64,000 nucleotides of DNA from JBDWFY01 sp964291365 (GTDB taxonomy: Bacteria > Pseudomonadota > Alphaproteobacteria > Rhizobiales > Stappiaceae), in NCBI GenBank assembly GCA_964291365.2, contig OZ219977.1:1-64000 (forward strand). The letters run 5' to 3'. Made by a program: the position numbers and the translations under genes. Below are positions 53,901-64,000 of the stretch, piece after piece; position 1 is the first letter of the stretch; each line of letters starts with the position of its first letter. The notes under the pieces were generated by a model. The model was given only the letters and a program-made list of their open reading frames with translations. It had not been told where the DNA came from and ran no database searches.

Positions 53901-56900
53901 CCTTTTTCTCACCGTTTTGGATTTTGATAGCCTTGAAACCTGTACCATCGTTTAGTACTACCATTGAGCTACATTTTGAGCTCAAGAACAGCCTTCTTGG
54001 ATGAACAGAAAAGTTAATACAGTATGCACAAACTTGACATTGATTCAGTACGCGGGCGCGGTCTACGCATATCATTACCTCCCATACCTACTGTACAAAC
54101 TGTGCAATTCCGATAAATATATGGACTTCCGGCAGTTGTAGCGTACACTGTTATAGGGCGACATAATTTGGTGCTCTTCGCTAAGGTTAGTAGTAGTCGG
54201 CCATCTTTCCAAGTTGCTTGGCCTCATTCTAATTGATGTTCGAAGATTCAAAAGGTGCCTATGCAATTTCATCCAAGTTTAGATAGTCTGAAGGCATCCA
54301 GAGGGTTGCCAGTCGTAGGTACCTTTCAGTAGAGGGAAACAAAATTCCAACTTACCTCGAGCTAGCCAGCCGCTTGGACGAACAAAATTATATCGTGAGC
54401 TCCTGGCTTTTGGTTTGACAAGTGAACGAAGCTTCAGACAAGATGAACGACCTCTCAAGAACACCACTGACCCTCATTTTCACCATGGACAGCTAGACAG
54501 TTCGTACGTGAGCTCAACAAACAGCTTTGAAAGGTGACCTTTAGTTAATCTTTGTGAGCATCAAGTATTCAGGGGGAGTGTTTCAGTGCGGCCCAATGCA
54601 GTACTATGGGCGGCGTGTGTCTGTTTTCTATCCCGTATACATAAGTAGCTCTATAATCTATGATATTACGATATGGGTCATATATTGGATTCGCACTTTA
54701 AAGCGCAATCATGAAACTATGCGATTAAAACCAGACCTATGGTATCACCAGGATCTGGCCACTCTGGCAGAGCTTTAGTCACACAAAAGAACATGCTAAG
54801 TTAGATAATGCACATAGCAGCTTGTAGTGTGGTAACCATTGTGACTGACAGTACATTGACTGATACTCTAGACAGATGCAATTTATGTTTGATCTCATTC
54901 CAGGCACATTCAATTTGTTATTCTAGCTAAAATAGCATTGGCCACATCCAAATTGTAACATCAGTCATGTGATAGGATCTGAGAAAAGGGACTACTTAGC
55001 GATATTTTGCCTTGTTTCAAATTTCAAGTCCTCAAGAGCCCCAGGCTTCTGACTTTGTTTGTAAGCGGTTTGGACCTTCTACTTCACAGAACCAACGTCA
55101 CAAGCTAGAGCAAGCCTCCTGACCGAAGCAGTGATTCACCAAAGTGAAGCATAAGATGGCAAATTTCGAATGAGATTGATGTGTGTGCTTGCCCCGCCTA
55201 CACAGGAAACGGGCGTGGCTAGGAATTCATTGTGCATATGGCAGGGTGATGAAAGAATTATCTTGCCAAAGTTCAAGTTCATAGCTGCTATGCTACGTTT
55301 AGTGCTGAGGTCAGCAACTTGGATAGTGCATGCGCGAGACAGAGGCTGGACTAGACAGGGAAGTGCTTCAGGATTGGAGACAGAGGCCAACAGAAGCTTC
55401 TAAGGTAGTACTAACTTGTAGTAGAGTGGCTTTTTTCCCACTTGACAGTGCCCATCAATGCGTGTCATTACCACTTCCCCCCACCATGCTTAGTGCCCAT
55501 TTTGCCAACCTTCTGTAGAAAATGAAGCAGCTAACAAGTCATGCTAGCTACCCCCACCCCCTTAGCAATGACATTGAGTCAGTTTGGAGATGCCCTTTAG
55601 TGTTAAGAATACGGGCGACAGTTTACGTCAAAAAATTTTCGTGAGTAGCAAACTAAATTGTACTTGTATCTCAACAAGGGAAGCAGCTATGAAGCTGAAA
55701 CAAATAATGTAAATGTAGCTACCATGATGATAAAAGTAGCTGCTATAACTTTGAAGCGACGATGTCACCATGAACACAAGCTATGACCGCTTTTGTCACG
55801 ATCTCGTGCGTCAAGTTTTGCCTAGACAGGCTGTCAGACTATTATCTGTTGCTTAGTTACCAAGTATTTATCTTACTCCAGTGCTGGAATTGGTTCCCCC
55901 CAGTTCATAGAGCCTTCACAAAAGGAAAGCTACACAAAAGAAGGCCATTTATGCTTGGGGACCAGACAGTCAACAAAGCCTTCCTGACTGGTGGTCTTCA
56001 AATTTACACCAATTTCAGCACTGCCCAGATGTCTGATAAACACTCAAAGCAGAAGCCATCTAGGGGAAAGTTGACACACTGTTTTCAGTTGTGGTTTGTC
56101 TTGGTATGCTCCATTACTCACTGGAGTGGTGGGCGAACCTGAAAGGTCACCAGTAACTTTAGTGGTGTTCCATGATAATATACTTATTACAATGATTGTT
56201 CAAGTAGCTATATATAGGGCAATAGGCCTTTCCCAATAAGGAACTAACGAATGTAAATACACCTGGGGTGCCTTTTTGGCCCCGCCCAACGCAAGTTTAC
56301 ATACATTTCTATGGAGGTCATGCTGAACTTGACCTTGAACTAATGAATATGTCAAACAGGATACACTACACAAGAGTACATTAGCATTGAGAGTATGCAA
56401 CTGCAGCATTCTTGCATATTGATGTCACTAGTAGCTGTGCTAATCCTATTAGTGGTGGTGTAGTTGTGTAGCTGTGTAAACTACAGTGTACACAGTAGTG
56501 AGCTGTTACTTTGAGCCAGACAAACCACAGCTAGTACAGCTGCAGAAGGGACCGATTTGTGTGGTTAGCAGCTTGTTCAACACCAGCAATTTAATGTCTC
56601 ATAGTGACGTCAATATGCCAGAATACTAGTAGAGGGCTACTATGCCAGTTGCATACTCTTCCTGCTAATGTACTCTTGACTACAATAATGAACATACACT
56701 GAAAATATAATCTCTCAATAACCTTGTACAAGTTGTGCGGACTTCTGGAAGTGATCCTACACAGAGCTACAGCCCGTCAAAGACAACGATGTTTATCACC
56801 AACTTCCGAATGTTCGACCATCAAAATGGTAAAATAAGTAGCTTATGACCTAGGCTACCATACACAGGCCTAGTAGAGGCACAAAAACTAACTCAGTAAC

Positions 56901-59900
56901 GCTTTATTATTAGACTATCAAACATAAACAGCCGCCTCAGACGGACAGTAAGCTTGCTCTTACACATACATTCTTCTAACTTGAAGGTAGACATGCCAGA
57001 CAGATCTATTCCACCTCTAGTTTGATAGCTAAGCCTACAAAAGACTTACTTTTATTGTTTATACTCTAGTTGTAACAAATCCTGTGATTTGATTGGCTGG
57101 AACCAAATATCTAAGGCACTTAGAAAGCGTACAACTATCAGCTTAGAGTACTTACAACTTGGAAACCCAGTTTTTGATACCTGGGGCAACAACTTGCATT
57201 CTGTTACTAAGCAACCCCATACTAGAGTCTAAACAAGTTAGACACTTCAGCCAATGAGATCTACAATCTTTAGAATACTTCAGACACTTTTAAAACCCTC
57301 AGGCTTCGCCTTTGGGATTTTATATTAGTGTTTTCAGTATTCTAAATCCAGTAGATCAAGGCTTCTAACCAACTTAGAAACCTACAGGTTTACTAAGTAG
57401 GTTTACTAAGTGCTAGAGGCACTTAGTAAACCTGGTTGGTCTAGCATAGCAACAAGGCTGTAGCTATGTGATAATCATACTAGCGCACACATCAATTACT
57501 AACTCGAGCAGCCAGGAAACCACACTCACGATAGTCATTGGAAGTCCATAGCGCATGTTCGTTGCTGGACACAAGCATAATATCTAGCCACATTTGGCCA
57601 TACCCATGATGTCTCACAAAGATGAACAATAGTGCCGGTGACTTGAGAGTTGTTCTGGTGCTAGGGTTGATTGCTAACTCACAGTTCTTTTTTATTTAGT
57701 ACTAGCTAGTAACTTTCTGTTTTTAGCTGTCCTTTTGAATTGTCATAGTTACGGTTGCTATATGTGACATGTATCTGGGGAAACCCGCTATATTGCCAAC
57801 TTTATGAAATTTTAGTTAGCTGTATATTTGATAAGCTCTACTCTAGAGCTAACCCACCTGCAAATCCGAGACCAATTGCGTGCTTCGCTTTGGAGCTAGA
57901 GTGCTTTGTTCACGATTGCACTACATGCGTAGAAAATGAGAAATTACGGTCTAAAGGCGTTGCTATGCATGCGTATAACGTTTCCGTATACTGTGTGTGT
58001 ACCGGAAGTCAATTAATTCGACTTTGGCGGAGCCGTTCAAATGGGCGAAAAGATTGATCTACTGTCAAAATTCATCGTCTATAGCGAGAGCTGCTCCTTC
58101 TTCGATGCCTAAGAAGCTTAAAAGGTGAGACAACGTTCAGTAGTTCAACGAATCTAGTTGTATCTAGAAAGCCTGCACGTGCAAATTATAATTAGCGTCC
58201 TTAGCAGTGGGCTCCGTACATGGCAGCTGTACAGACTAGGTAGATCGAAGAAGCTGAGAGTAAAGGCTTATTTCGCCTTGGTAACTTATGCCTAGCCTCT
58301 GTAGACGATGGCAACGTTTAGAAGAAAGGTTTTTTGACACAAATATGACAAAATCTGAACTTTGACAGTTTTTGACCTGAGGTACTAAAAACGCGCATTG
58401 CACCATATGCACGTTTGGACAATATGCCGGGTTTTCTCAAATCTGGTCACATATTCTAAGTAAGTTAGATACCTCGCCCAAAGGGATCTACGCTCTTTAG
58501 AGACCCTCAGACCCGAAGTAGCACCCTCGCTACGCTCGGGACACTACAGCCTCAGGCCTTTAGGTCTCTAAATTGCGTAGATTCCTTGGACTCGGTATCT
58601 ATTATTTAGTGGTTGAACAGTCAATTGTAGGTGCCAAATATAGTCGTACTTGATGGGCTGTAGCTTTGCATACGATTGTTTTCAGAAGACACGACAACTT
58701 GCACGAGGTGAGGAAAAGATTGTACTTTCAGCTGATATTTGTTGTATTGGGACGTCCGGTAAGGCGGCCTGCAGCATGCGTGAAATATTCGTGCTGTGTT
58801 TGCCATAGAAATGTATGGTGAAAGGGGCCCCGCGCACAATAAACGGCACCCCAGGTGTGACGGCACGTATATAAGCACATTCTTTTGCGTGATTGGGAAA
58901 GGCCTATTGTTCAAGTAGGGCAAAATGGGTGATTATGCATATTATAAGCACGTACCGATATACAAGGCTGACCTTAAGGCTGTGCTAATTATTATTATTA
59001 TATCAAGGGATTACAGAATCAAACTGTGAAGAGGGCATGTAACTCCAATACTGACATGTAACCAGGATATGCATAAACAATGCATGCTAGCGTACGCATA
59101 CCAAATTGTACTTATATCCTCCAGGCTCCTCACCTGTAACATTCTTGTGACTTGTAGCTATTTATCTTATACCTTTGACATGCAAAATTGTAAATTCGAG
59201 GTCAAAGGTCAGTCCAGTAATCCCTTCCAATAGTCCAGTCCACTGTTTACAGACTTCCGTAGCGAGTGGCTAATTTGGCTAGTGTAGGGAACCACTGGAC
59301 CAAGCTTGGCCTCATACTTCCAGCTATGAATTTCACAGGTGTGTAACATCATAGGTTATGATGTAATTTAATTAAATTCTTTTGTGCATATATAAGCGTA
59401 TGACTTCCTTGAAACAATCAGAATTCGTGCTGTCTGTCCTTAGGCCTTGAATTCATGAAAGTTATCGCATGAATGTGCTAGGGACTCGACTGGCCGTTAC
59501 AGGTGCCCGTAACATTTTTGCAAGCATTTTCTTGTTCATACAGGATTTTTTGTTGTGGGGGGGTGGGAATACACATCAATCTTACAATAAAACACCACCA
59601 TCTTTTAGGGGGGGTCTGGGAGCATGCTAAATCACAAACTGCAAAGTTTCTTGCTAATTTTGGTCAAAATGGGTATAAAATGCAGTCTGAGAGCCCTAAA
59701 ATTTCAAAAATTTTCTGCCGGGGGGGGGGGACATTATGTAAGACATTATTACTAGTTTCAAGAATTTGGGGGGCGGGGGGATGTCCCAGGGTACCTCCCC
59801 TCTAAATCAAACACTGTTCAAAATTATCTTCAAATTAATATTCAGCTTTATCACATAATATTTCATTTTTACATTGTAATAAAGAATGGCAATGTCTGCA

Positions 59901-60800
59901 TCAGTATCCTACATCCTGCAACTGGTGATGGCAGTGGTAATGATGAGAGGTGGAGTCCTGCTCAGAGTGTCAGGTTAGTTGAATCTTACGAACATTACTG
60001 TTGGGTGAAGTAGCCTAGGGATAGCAAGGGTTGTAGTGACGACGAGGTGCATAATTTATTATTACATTGCTACATACTTCATAGACAGAGGAAGGAAGTT
60101 TTGCTTGTGGGGGCTCAGTACTGCACACGTAAAGTACGCCAAAATTTGACCACACCCCCTTAAGCGAGGTTCAAAGTTCGACTGTGCTCTCGAAGGTGCA
60201 AGATGTTTGCTTGAAGAATTGTCGCAAATATGCATCATGACGGTGTACAATTTACTGCCGGCCATTGACCTTTTTCCAAGCGAATTGTTATAGTGACTGC
60301 TCATTCTTGCATATGGTCATTCAGTTTGTGACTGCTCATTCTTGTATATGGTCAGTCAGTTTGTCCTAATATAGTGTTGATGCTGAAGGCTTATTATAGT
60401 ATACCAGGGTTCTGCCTACACTGATTGCTTCTAGTAAACTACAGATCTGTTCTAGGCTCAATTAGACCATCACCTACCTTCCTCAACCAGTGCTGAAGGC
60501 TCTGAGATACTAGAAATAGTCATATATAGCTCCATGCAATACTTCTTTCATGTTCTTTGATGTGCTTCACATAGAATACCTTCCAAAAGCATCCTAAACA
60601 TAGAGTTGTTTATGATTAATTAGCATTATAATCAATTATCATAAACTTGATTTGATGCACTACTCTTTCAGAACCATCTTGCTCAGTGTAGCGTCTATGC
60701 TATGTGTACCTAATCCATCATCAGCAGCAAATATGAAAGCCGGTGTCCTTTACTTGGATTGGAAAAACCAGAGAAGTACCGAATATATTGATATAATCAG
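50869..60800 (+). CDS. UBE2R: UBE2R/CDC34-like ubiquitin-conjugating enzyme E2 (3' end unresolved)
   Basis: Four exons join in frame: 50869-51030, 51101-51187, 59885-59973 and 60672-60800, with GT-AG borders and consistent phases (0, 0, 2, 2). The protein starts MASIATRRLMSELKEL, has the E2 fold block DFPTNYPFSPPRLTF, the HPN motif (residues 78-80) and the catalytic Cys in NGNVCISILHP (C88). The acidic-loop insertion PATGDGSGNDERW and the following RTILLSVASMLCVPNPSSAA and STEYIDIIR are characteristic of CDC34/UBE2R and distinguish it from UBE2D/N/L. E2s of this type pass ubiquitin from E1 to SCF ligases. Human proteins continue with an acidic tail that is not found here. One possible last exon, 61372-61390, gives IIRKTSKQ and a stop; otherwise the tail lies beyond 64000. 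Intron 2 is 8.7 kb and full of repeats. Confidence 0.8.
51188..52230. other. E2 intron 2, first part: no element delimited
   Basis: Short frames; a stretch at 51940-52060 is the inverted counterpart of about 54625-54745 (AAGTAGCTCTATAATCTATG block). No exon of the E2 seen. Confidence 0.4.
52231..52272 (-). ncRNA. Hammerhead-ribozyme-like motif with intact core boxes
   Basis: The minus strand reads ACAG, CTGATGA, a short stem AGGTC/GACT around TGAG, GAAA, AACGTT and CCGTC. Both invariant hammerhead boxes (CUGAUGA and GAAA) are kept, with a very short stem III as in motifs of Penelope-like elements. Compared with 28171-28207 the GAAA box is restored. A partly degraded copy faces it at 52493-52520. 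Confidence 0.5.
52243..52511. repeat. Head-to-head inverted repeat of Penelope-like ends
   Basis: CCTCAGACCTTCATCAGCTG...CACAGGTGTTGAAACTGG (52254-52330) is inverted at 52433-52511, including AATGACACTKRCTAAGAACA. Each arm ends at the hammerhead-like motif, which suggests two facing terminal repeats of one Penelope-like family. Confidence 0.65.
52512..57058. other. E2 intron 2, middle part: mostly unannotated
   Basis: Contains a (CA)n/(AGAC)n microsatellite (53122-53163), CCCTCGCGCATGCGCCGAGGG (53176-53197), and the inverted partner (54625-54745) of 51940-52060. Open frames at 55783-56142 and 54467-53833 (minus) lack consistent splice or domain evidence. No E2 exon seen. Confidence 0.4.
57059..58607 (+). 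repeat. CTTCTAACCAACTTAGAAACC repeat family, copy interrupted by a TGTGAC MITE
   Basis: 57361-57762 and 58452-58607 together match 16191-16752 in order, from CTTCTAACCAACTTAGAAAC to CCTTGGACTCGGTATC. The break falls in GCTA|TA|TTCTAA of the uninterrupted copy and is filled by the element at 57763-58451. An extra inverted block (57232-57358) precedes it. Confidence 0.75.
57763..58451 (-). mobile_element. TGTGAC-family MITE, copy 3, inserted in another repeat
   Basis: Reversed, it starts TGTGACCAGATTTGAGAAAA and ends with the inverse of TGTGACATGTATCTGGGGAA. TA is duplicated on both sides. The body matches 62302-62962 on the opposite strand. Comparison with 16590-16610 (GGTGCTATATTCTAAATAAG) gives the empty site. 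Confidence 0.9.
58608..59884. other. E2 intron 2, last part: no element delimited
   Basis: G-rich runs near 59556, 59610, 59720 and 59768. No exon before the acceptor TAATAAAG at 59884. Confidence 0.35.
60294..60364 (+). repeat. 35-bp tandem duplication
   Basis: GTGACTGCTCATTCTTGYAT...ATGGTCAKTCAGTTT occurs twice in direct succession with two differences, within E2 intron 3. Confidence 0.75.
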
Positions 60801-62301
60801 GTATTGTGTTCCTAAAAGAACACACAGCTGCATGCCACATATTTACATATATGTGGTAATTTACATGTAGGAGCATTGTAGCACAAAACAGATGTAAATC
60901 AACTATCAGTGATGATCAAAACATTTCTAATGCAGGCATTGGTGAAGAGGTATGTATGTAAATACTATCTTAGTACTTACATGTAGGTGTGGCTGTATCC
61001 AATCAGTGGGCTGGCCTGGCAAGCTATCACAGTGCTGTATACGTGGAAAATTTCGCCAATTTCACCACCTTCCCTCATTGGCGAAATTTTTATCACGAAT
61101 TTTTTGTCCTGTATTTAATGATTACATAGAGGATATGGCAACCTTTACCGCATTAGCGAAAATTTATTACATCTAAATTTTACCGGAGCACAAGGCAATC
61201 ATTCACAGTACTAATTAGTGGCAGTGACAATGTCAGTGACAAAAACAATAAAATACAGTTGTACATGTAGTTTCACTCTTCATGGTTCTTTTTGGAAGTT
61301 TCAATTTGATCGTTGAGACATGCTCAAGTTGCTGGTATGGTAGCCATCAGATCGATTGTTTCTAACTCTAGGAAGACATCAAAGCAGTAGGTGAGTGCCT
61401 ATATAAATGTAAGAGACAGCTTAGTTCGACATCTAAACACAAAGCAGCTACTAGCCTAGATAGCTTGACTCGATCGACGGTATTGTATGTGGCAATATCC
61501 TTTTGAATTAAAATAGGTGCCACCTAAAAAGAATTGACATCCACAAAGACACTTCTAATTAGAACTGAAAAAAATTGCGCAGGTCTCAAAGGGCGCCTAA
61601 ATTAGGGTGGTACTTATACTATTAGAACTCCTTTTCCCAACAAAGTAAGCACACCTATGTATATACAGACCACAGAGTAACAGTCGGTCATCGGTCAATT
61701 TCTGAGCAAAACAGTGACTGGCATGGACGAACGAACTGTGGAATGCTTGGTCAGAAATGTGTCTGGACATGCTGACGACCATTACCCAACACGTTGAGCA
61801 CAGTGCTGTATTCTTATTGAAACACACTACCATATGTTGTAGCAAGAAAGCCTGTTTTGTAGTTAGCAACTATCAAATACCAGCAGCTATAGTTGGAGAG
61901 TGAGACTGGAGCAAGATTTTGTGAATAATTGAGTTTGTGTTAAGAGACTGATTTCAAATGATTTTGCTCAGTAGAGACACATCATGCCAGACATACATCC
62001 AGTTCCAGTTTCAACATTGTAACACATAGTTATGGCCCACACGATGCATTTATTATGAACGGAGTCTGTGTTAGATCTGTGCTTAGTTTAGCTAAGTGAT
62101 TGATTAATCAAGCAGATTGTTCACCAAGAAATTTAATAGCTAGACTGTTAATCAGAGCTCTTGATTACTTCATGAACTCTTATCCTAAAGATAATAATGG
62201 ACCATATCTCATGGATGTCTTCTTCCTTCTTATTAGCTAATTAATCGATACATACACTATGGGGGGGCCCCTTTGATACTAGCGGCTAGTTAACCATAGT
62301 A
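60801..62301. other. 3' of E2 exon 4: possible tiny exon, otherwise unannotated
   Basis: AACTCTAG|GAAGACATCAAAGCAGTAG|GTGAGT (61364-61396) could be a 19-nt exon ending the E2 frame. The CGCCAATTTCACCACCTTCC block (61052-61110) is shared with 47680. No UBE2R acidic tail was found. Confidence 0.35.
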
Positions 62302-62962
62302 TGTGACCGGATTTGAGAAAACCCTCCGTATGGGATCTGCGTGCCATTTGCGCAATGCGCATTTCTAGTACCTTAGGTCAAAAACTGTCAAAGTTCACAT
62401 TTTGTCATATCCATGTCAAAGAACCTTTCTACTAAATGTCACCGTCGTCTACGAAGGCTAAGCGTAAGCTACCAAGGCAAAATAAGCCTTTCTTTACGGG
62501 CTCCTCAATCTATTCAGTCTCTACAGCTGCCGTGTATGGAGCGTGTTGCTAAGGGCGATAATTGAAATTAGATTCGTCGAACTACTGAACGTTGACTAAC
62601 CTTTTAAGCTTCTTAGGTATCGAAGAAGCGGCGGCTCTCGTTATCAATGATGAATTTCGACAGTTGATCGATCTTAGTGTTCATTTCGAACGGCTCCGCC
62701 CAAGGCTAATTAATTGACTTCTGGTACACGCGCAGTATATGGAAACGCTATACGTGTGCATAGCACTGCCTTTAGACCGTAATTTCTCGTTTTCTAAGCT
62801 TGTAGCGCGATCGCAAGCAAAGCGTTCTAGCTCCAAAACGAAGCTCGCAATCGGCCTCAAACTTGCAGATGGGTTAGCTCTATGGTAGAGCTTATCAAAG
62901 ATACATCAAACTCGATTTTCACAAAAAATCCCATATGGAGGGTTTTCCCAACTCCGGTCGCA
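62302..62962 (+). mobile_element. TGTGAC-family MITE, copy 4 (best preserved)
   Basis: Left end TGTGACCGGATTTGAGAAAA; right end is the inverse of TGCGACCGGAGTTGGGAAAA. TA is at 62300-62301 and 62963-62964. Length 661 bp. Carries all body blocks of the family (CATGTCAAAGAACCTTTCTA, GGCAAAATAAGCCTTT, GCTGCCGTGTATGGAGCGTG, GCATAGCACTGCCTTTAGAC). No coding capacity. Confidence 0.9.
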
Positions 62963-64000
62963 TATATTTGAAGACACAAATGTTGCTGTATAACACAAGA
63001 GTGGTTTCTTACCAGTCATTCACATCTGCAGGGTCTGATCGGGGTGGGGGGGGGGGGGTGGAGGGGGAAGGGGAAGTGAAATGGATTGCTTAATCATCTG
63101 TGTTCAATAGCCAGCCACCCAGCACACCTTAGCACACTTTAGTACTAACAGCTGTAGACGGACAAAATTTAGTAAGGGTGCAAAGGGGACTCCAGCCCAC
63201 CGCCCCAGCTTTGAAAGAAGGAGGGCTGAGCCACGTCAGTTTTCAATGTGTAGTATTGTGCATACTTTTCAGTATGCCTAACACAAAAGGGAGCCTCAAA
63301 CCTATAGTTGGAAGGCCTCAGAAACACTCTGTAAATCAAAAATGGGTTTGGGTTGTACATGTAATATTGTTGTCAAAAAGGTAATCACTTTACCTCTTTT
63401 GATACCGATTAATGGGTGTTGTCACATTATTAGCACATTGTGGTAAACAAGGTGCATTCCATTTTCCATTCGATTCCATTCCGCATTCCACTTTTTACAT
63501 ATTACCATGTAGTAGAAGCATGTGAAAATGGCCCTGAAGTTTGTTAAAGTAGTGGTCAGATGAGATTATGAAGTCCATCATCATTAAGCCATGTACGAAA
63601 TGCGTACTTTAGTAAGAAGAGGGTAAGAATTTTTCTCCCCCCTCCAGAAATAATCCTGTATGCAACCCTGGATATGTATGGGATATAAATTTGCCAGAGA
63701 TTGTGATTGTGTAACTTCAATTCTTCAAATGTTGCCTGTTCTGAGAGTTTTTGCATTTTATGATATATTACATGTATGTACATGTCTGGCTGACTCTACG
63801 CACACAATTTGTTGTCATGCAGGTAGCGGCGATTTCACCTGTTTCTACTTTTCCCAATGAAGTAAGCGAACCTATATACTTTTTTTTATCTGAAGTCATT
63901 TATCCTGCTCCTTTATAAAAAACTTCAGCACCATTCTACCGTTCAAAATCACGACACAGTAAGTGACGGAAACCGTCCTTATAGTGTCTCTGGTGAAGAG
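62963..64000. other. No gene seen
   Basis: A G-run near 63045 and short frames. ATTCCATTT-type short repeats lie near 63458-63490. No E2 tail exon was recognised before the window ends. Confidence 0.35.

Noticed and set aside
54500..54535. ARQFVRELNKQL, weakly like the E2 N-terminus
   Set aside because: The nearby ATG is in another frame and the match is only a few residues.
55783..56142. 119-codon plus-strand frame
   Set aside because: Composition is mixed, no domain is recognised, and it lies inside the E2 intron without consistent splice sites.
60935..60948. GCATTGGTGAAGAG between AG and GTATGT as E2 exon 5
   Set aside because: Joined to exon 4 it gives a stop after two codons. It is no better than the 61372-61390 alternative and has no similarity to UBE2R.
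1..64000. tRNA, rRNA or CRISPR features
   Set aside because: No cloverleaf-like segments, rRNA blocks or evenly spaced short direct repeats with unique spacers were seen. Apparent repeats are TE ends, minisatellites or microsatellites.

Overview
This window reads as nuclear DNA of an early-branching animal, most likely a demosponge. The reasons are very short GT-AG introns (57, 59 and 63 bp), a metazoan-type CDC34/UBE2R ubiquitin-conjugating enzyme, a Mutator transposase fused to Ulp1 and PHD modules, and a dense load of terminal-inverted-repeat (TIR) elements. There is no prokaryotic gene organisation, CRISPR array, rRNA or tRNA that I can see. The species assignment is inference. The window is gene-poor, and most of it is layers of transposable elements.

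Likely host genes. (1) A small three-exon minus-strand gene at 4647-5170 (135 aa, Arg-rich then Pro/Ser-rich, function unknown). (2) Two nearly identical PIN-like nuclease genes at 37051-37881 and 44298-45384. The second is complete with three exons; the first has lost its last exon and altered acidic residues. (3) A UBE2R/CDC34-like E2 gene starting at 50869, with exons at 50869-51030, 51101-51187, 59885-59973 and 60672-60800. Its 8.7 kb second intron is full of repeats and its 3' end is unresolved. (4) A possible orphan first exon at 31978-32202 (minus) and an orphan E2-like N-terminus at 46676-46732.

Transposon genes. A MULE-type transposase with a C-terminal Ulp1 cysteine protease and PHD finger (17906-21295, intact). 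A ZNF862-like hAT transposase with one nonsense codon (35378-36761, minus). A decayed CACTA/Tnp2 plus DUF4218 transposase in exon-like pieces (23336-25085). A 5'-truncated non-LTR reverse transcriptase (12689-15310). A Penelope-like GIY-YIG fragment (28411-28716, minus) with hammerhead-like motifs.

Non-autonomous elements. At least a dozen families can be delimited by TIRs and target-site duplications (TSDs). They include TA-flanked mariner-like MITEs (CAGTGCAACC, CAGTGCTCCAC, TGTGACCGG, TGGCTGTATT and CTGTAAATCGGG families), a TTA-flanked PIF/Harbinger-like MITE, a hAT-like MITE, and a superfamily of foldback elements with TAGYCTSG...CSAGRCTA ends and 8-9 bp TSDs, typical of MULEs. Several are nested: MULE-like MITE inside LINE inside mariner-like MITE at 12374-15627, and a TGTGAC element inside another repeat at 57059-58607. 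Both nests can be checked because an uninterrupted second copy lies in the same window. The intact MULE transposase and the 9-bp-TSD foldback elements may be an autonomous/non-autonomous pair, which is inference.
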